A stretch of DNA of 64,000 nucleotides, taken from assembly GCA_964016985.1 (NCBI GenBank), contig OZ024823.1, positions 135,056,112-135,120,111 of the forward strand, written 5' to 3'. This document shows positions 63,210 through 64,000 of this stretch, in pieces. The first letter of the stretch is position 1, and every line of letters begins with the position of its first letter. Under the pieces are notes generated by a model that saw nothing but the letters and a program-made list of their open reading frames with translations, searched no databases and was not told the origin of the DNA. The position numbers and the translations under genes are program-made. Source of the stretch: Anodontia alba (Eukaryota; Mollusca; Bivalvia; Lucinida; Lucinidae).

Positions 63210-64000
63210 ACCGGGGGGTTTAAAGCACTTTTACAACTAGCCAACTTCACCCTGGGTTCCAATGCTACTCTTATTACAGAAATACATAAAAATTCGGTTC
63301 GCATATAGGCTCCCAGCTCGGTCAATGCATCAACGCGAAAACATAAAAATCAAATTAATCACTATGATAAACAAAAACGAGTAATGGCCAGTTCTACTCT
63401 ATGCCAGAGTAAATGAAAACCAATAGTTGAACCACGGCGAGCCAAGTCAAAGACACATCGTCAAGCCCCAACCAAATGGTTAAAGTTTTACGAAGAGACC
63501 GTCTGTTAGTGATACTCATATAGTCATATAGGAAGTAATACCATTAGATAAAAAGCAGTATTCGTACCGGCTATTTTAGGCAGTAAGTAGCGATGCAAAC
63601 AAGTGGTAGGACCAATGCATACAGAGTATAACAACAACCGACAATACATAACTAAGTCTAATACAAGTCCAAAGAAACGTAAAGTAAAAAATTGTTATAA
63701 ACGGGATACGAACACCGTATGTTCACTCTTCTGGTACTGGTTTTCACTGTTTAGTATGCAGGTGCGACATACATTTCAACAAAGTTCTTTATTTACATTC
63801 ATGTCCGACATGGTATTTCTTGATTCCGATGTAAGGTGTTTAAACATGTTTTATATAAACGCCTGCTACTGTAGTTAGTCGAAATGCTTGCATACCTGAA
63901 CCATTTACTGTAATTATCCTAAAATTCGAAAAACTTAGTTTTACTTATATCAGTTGACGTGCCAAAAATGGTTTATATAATAACACGCATGGCAGATCCT
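63210..64000. other. Gene-free end of window
   Basis: No convincing gene or repeat recognised. Confidence 0.45.

Overview
The window looks like genomic DNA from a lophotrochozoan animal, most likely a bivalve mollusc. It is AT-rich, intron-rich and packed with short palindromic DNA elements, tRNA-derived SINEs and microsatellites, and no compact prokaryote-style genes are present. The bivalve assignment is inferred from the repeat style and from small coding-like repeat fragments of a kind I associate with bivalve genomes. No species can be named from the sequence alone.

One protein-coding gene can be supported. It runs on the + strand from a start codon at 14503 to a stop at 61229 and has 18 coding exons. 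Every intron boundary follows GT..AG and all exons join in one open frame of 2136 nt, about 711 codons. The product begins with a signal peptide, continues with a short basic/His region encoded by exon 2, and then becomes a long, cysteine-free, Gly/Ser/Met/Asn/Gln-rich protein. This part is built around F/Y-(N/D)-P-(N/S/G) motifs, often in the form MSMFNPNAMMGGG. The C-terminal third is encoded by a string of very small exons (18 to 60 nt) and a final exon that carries an R-L-R-R proprotein-convertase-like site. The gene is unnamed here. An extracellular structural or matrix protein (shell, ligament, byssus or similar) is the best inference from composition, and no known family can be assigned.

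Layout: 1-14500 is repeat-rich upstream DNA with retroelement remnants, palindromic MITEs, a SINE inserted in an old gene-like fragment, G-rich tracts and a three-unit copy of a ~380 bp satellite. 14503-19126 holds exons 1-3. 19127-27362 holds exons 4-6. Intron 6 (27363-34486) holds a nine-to-ten-unit array of the ~380 bp satellite, inverted satellite copies and a dead non-LTR reverse transcriptase. 34487-36360 holds exons 7-8. Intron 8 holds a second tandem array with 110-180 bp monomers. 40022-45396 holds exons 9-11. 51400-59787 holds the microexon series 12-17, with a complete but dead mariner element in intron 14. 61099-61229 is the last coding exon, followed by an AATAAA signal. 61270-64000 is downstream DNA with one more coding-like repeat.

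Nearly all introns carry foldback elements, so the primary transcript should contain many long double-stranded hairpins. Except at the exon 9/10 junction, all internal exons begin and end in phase 1, so almost any exon can be skipped without breaking the frame.
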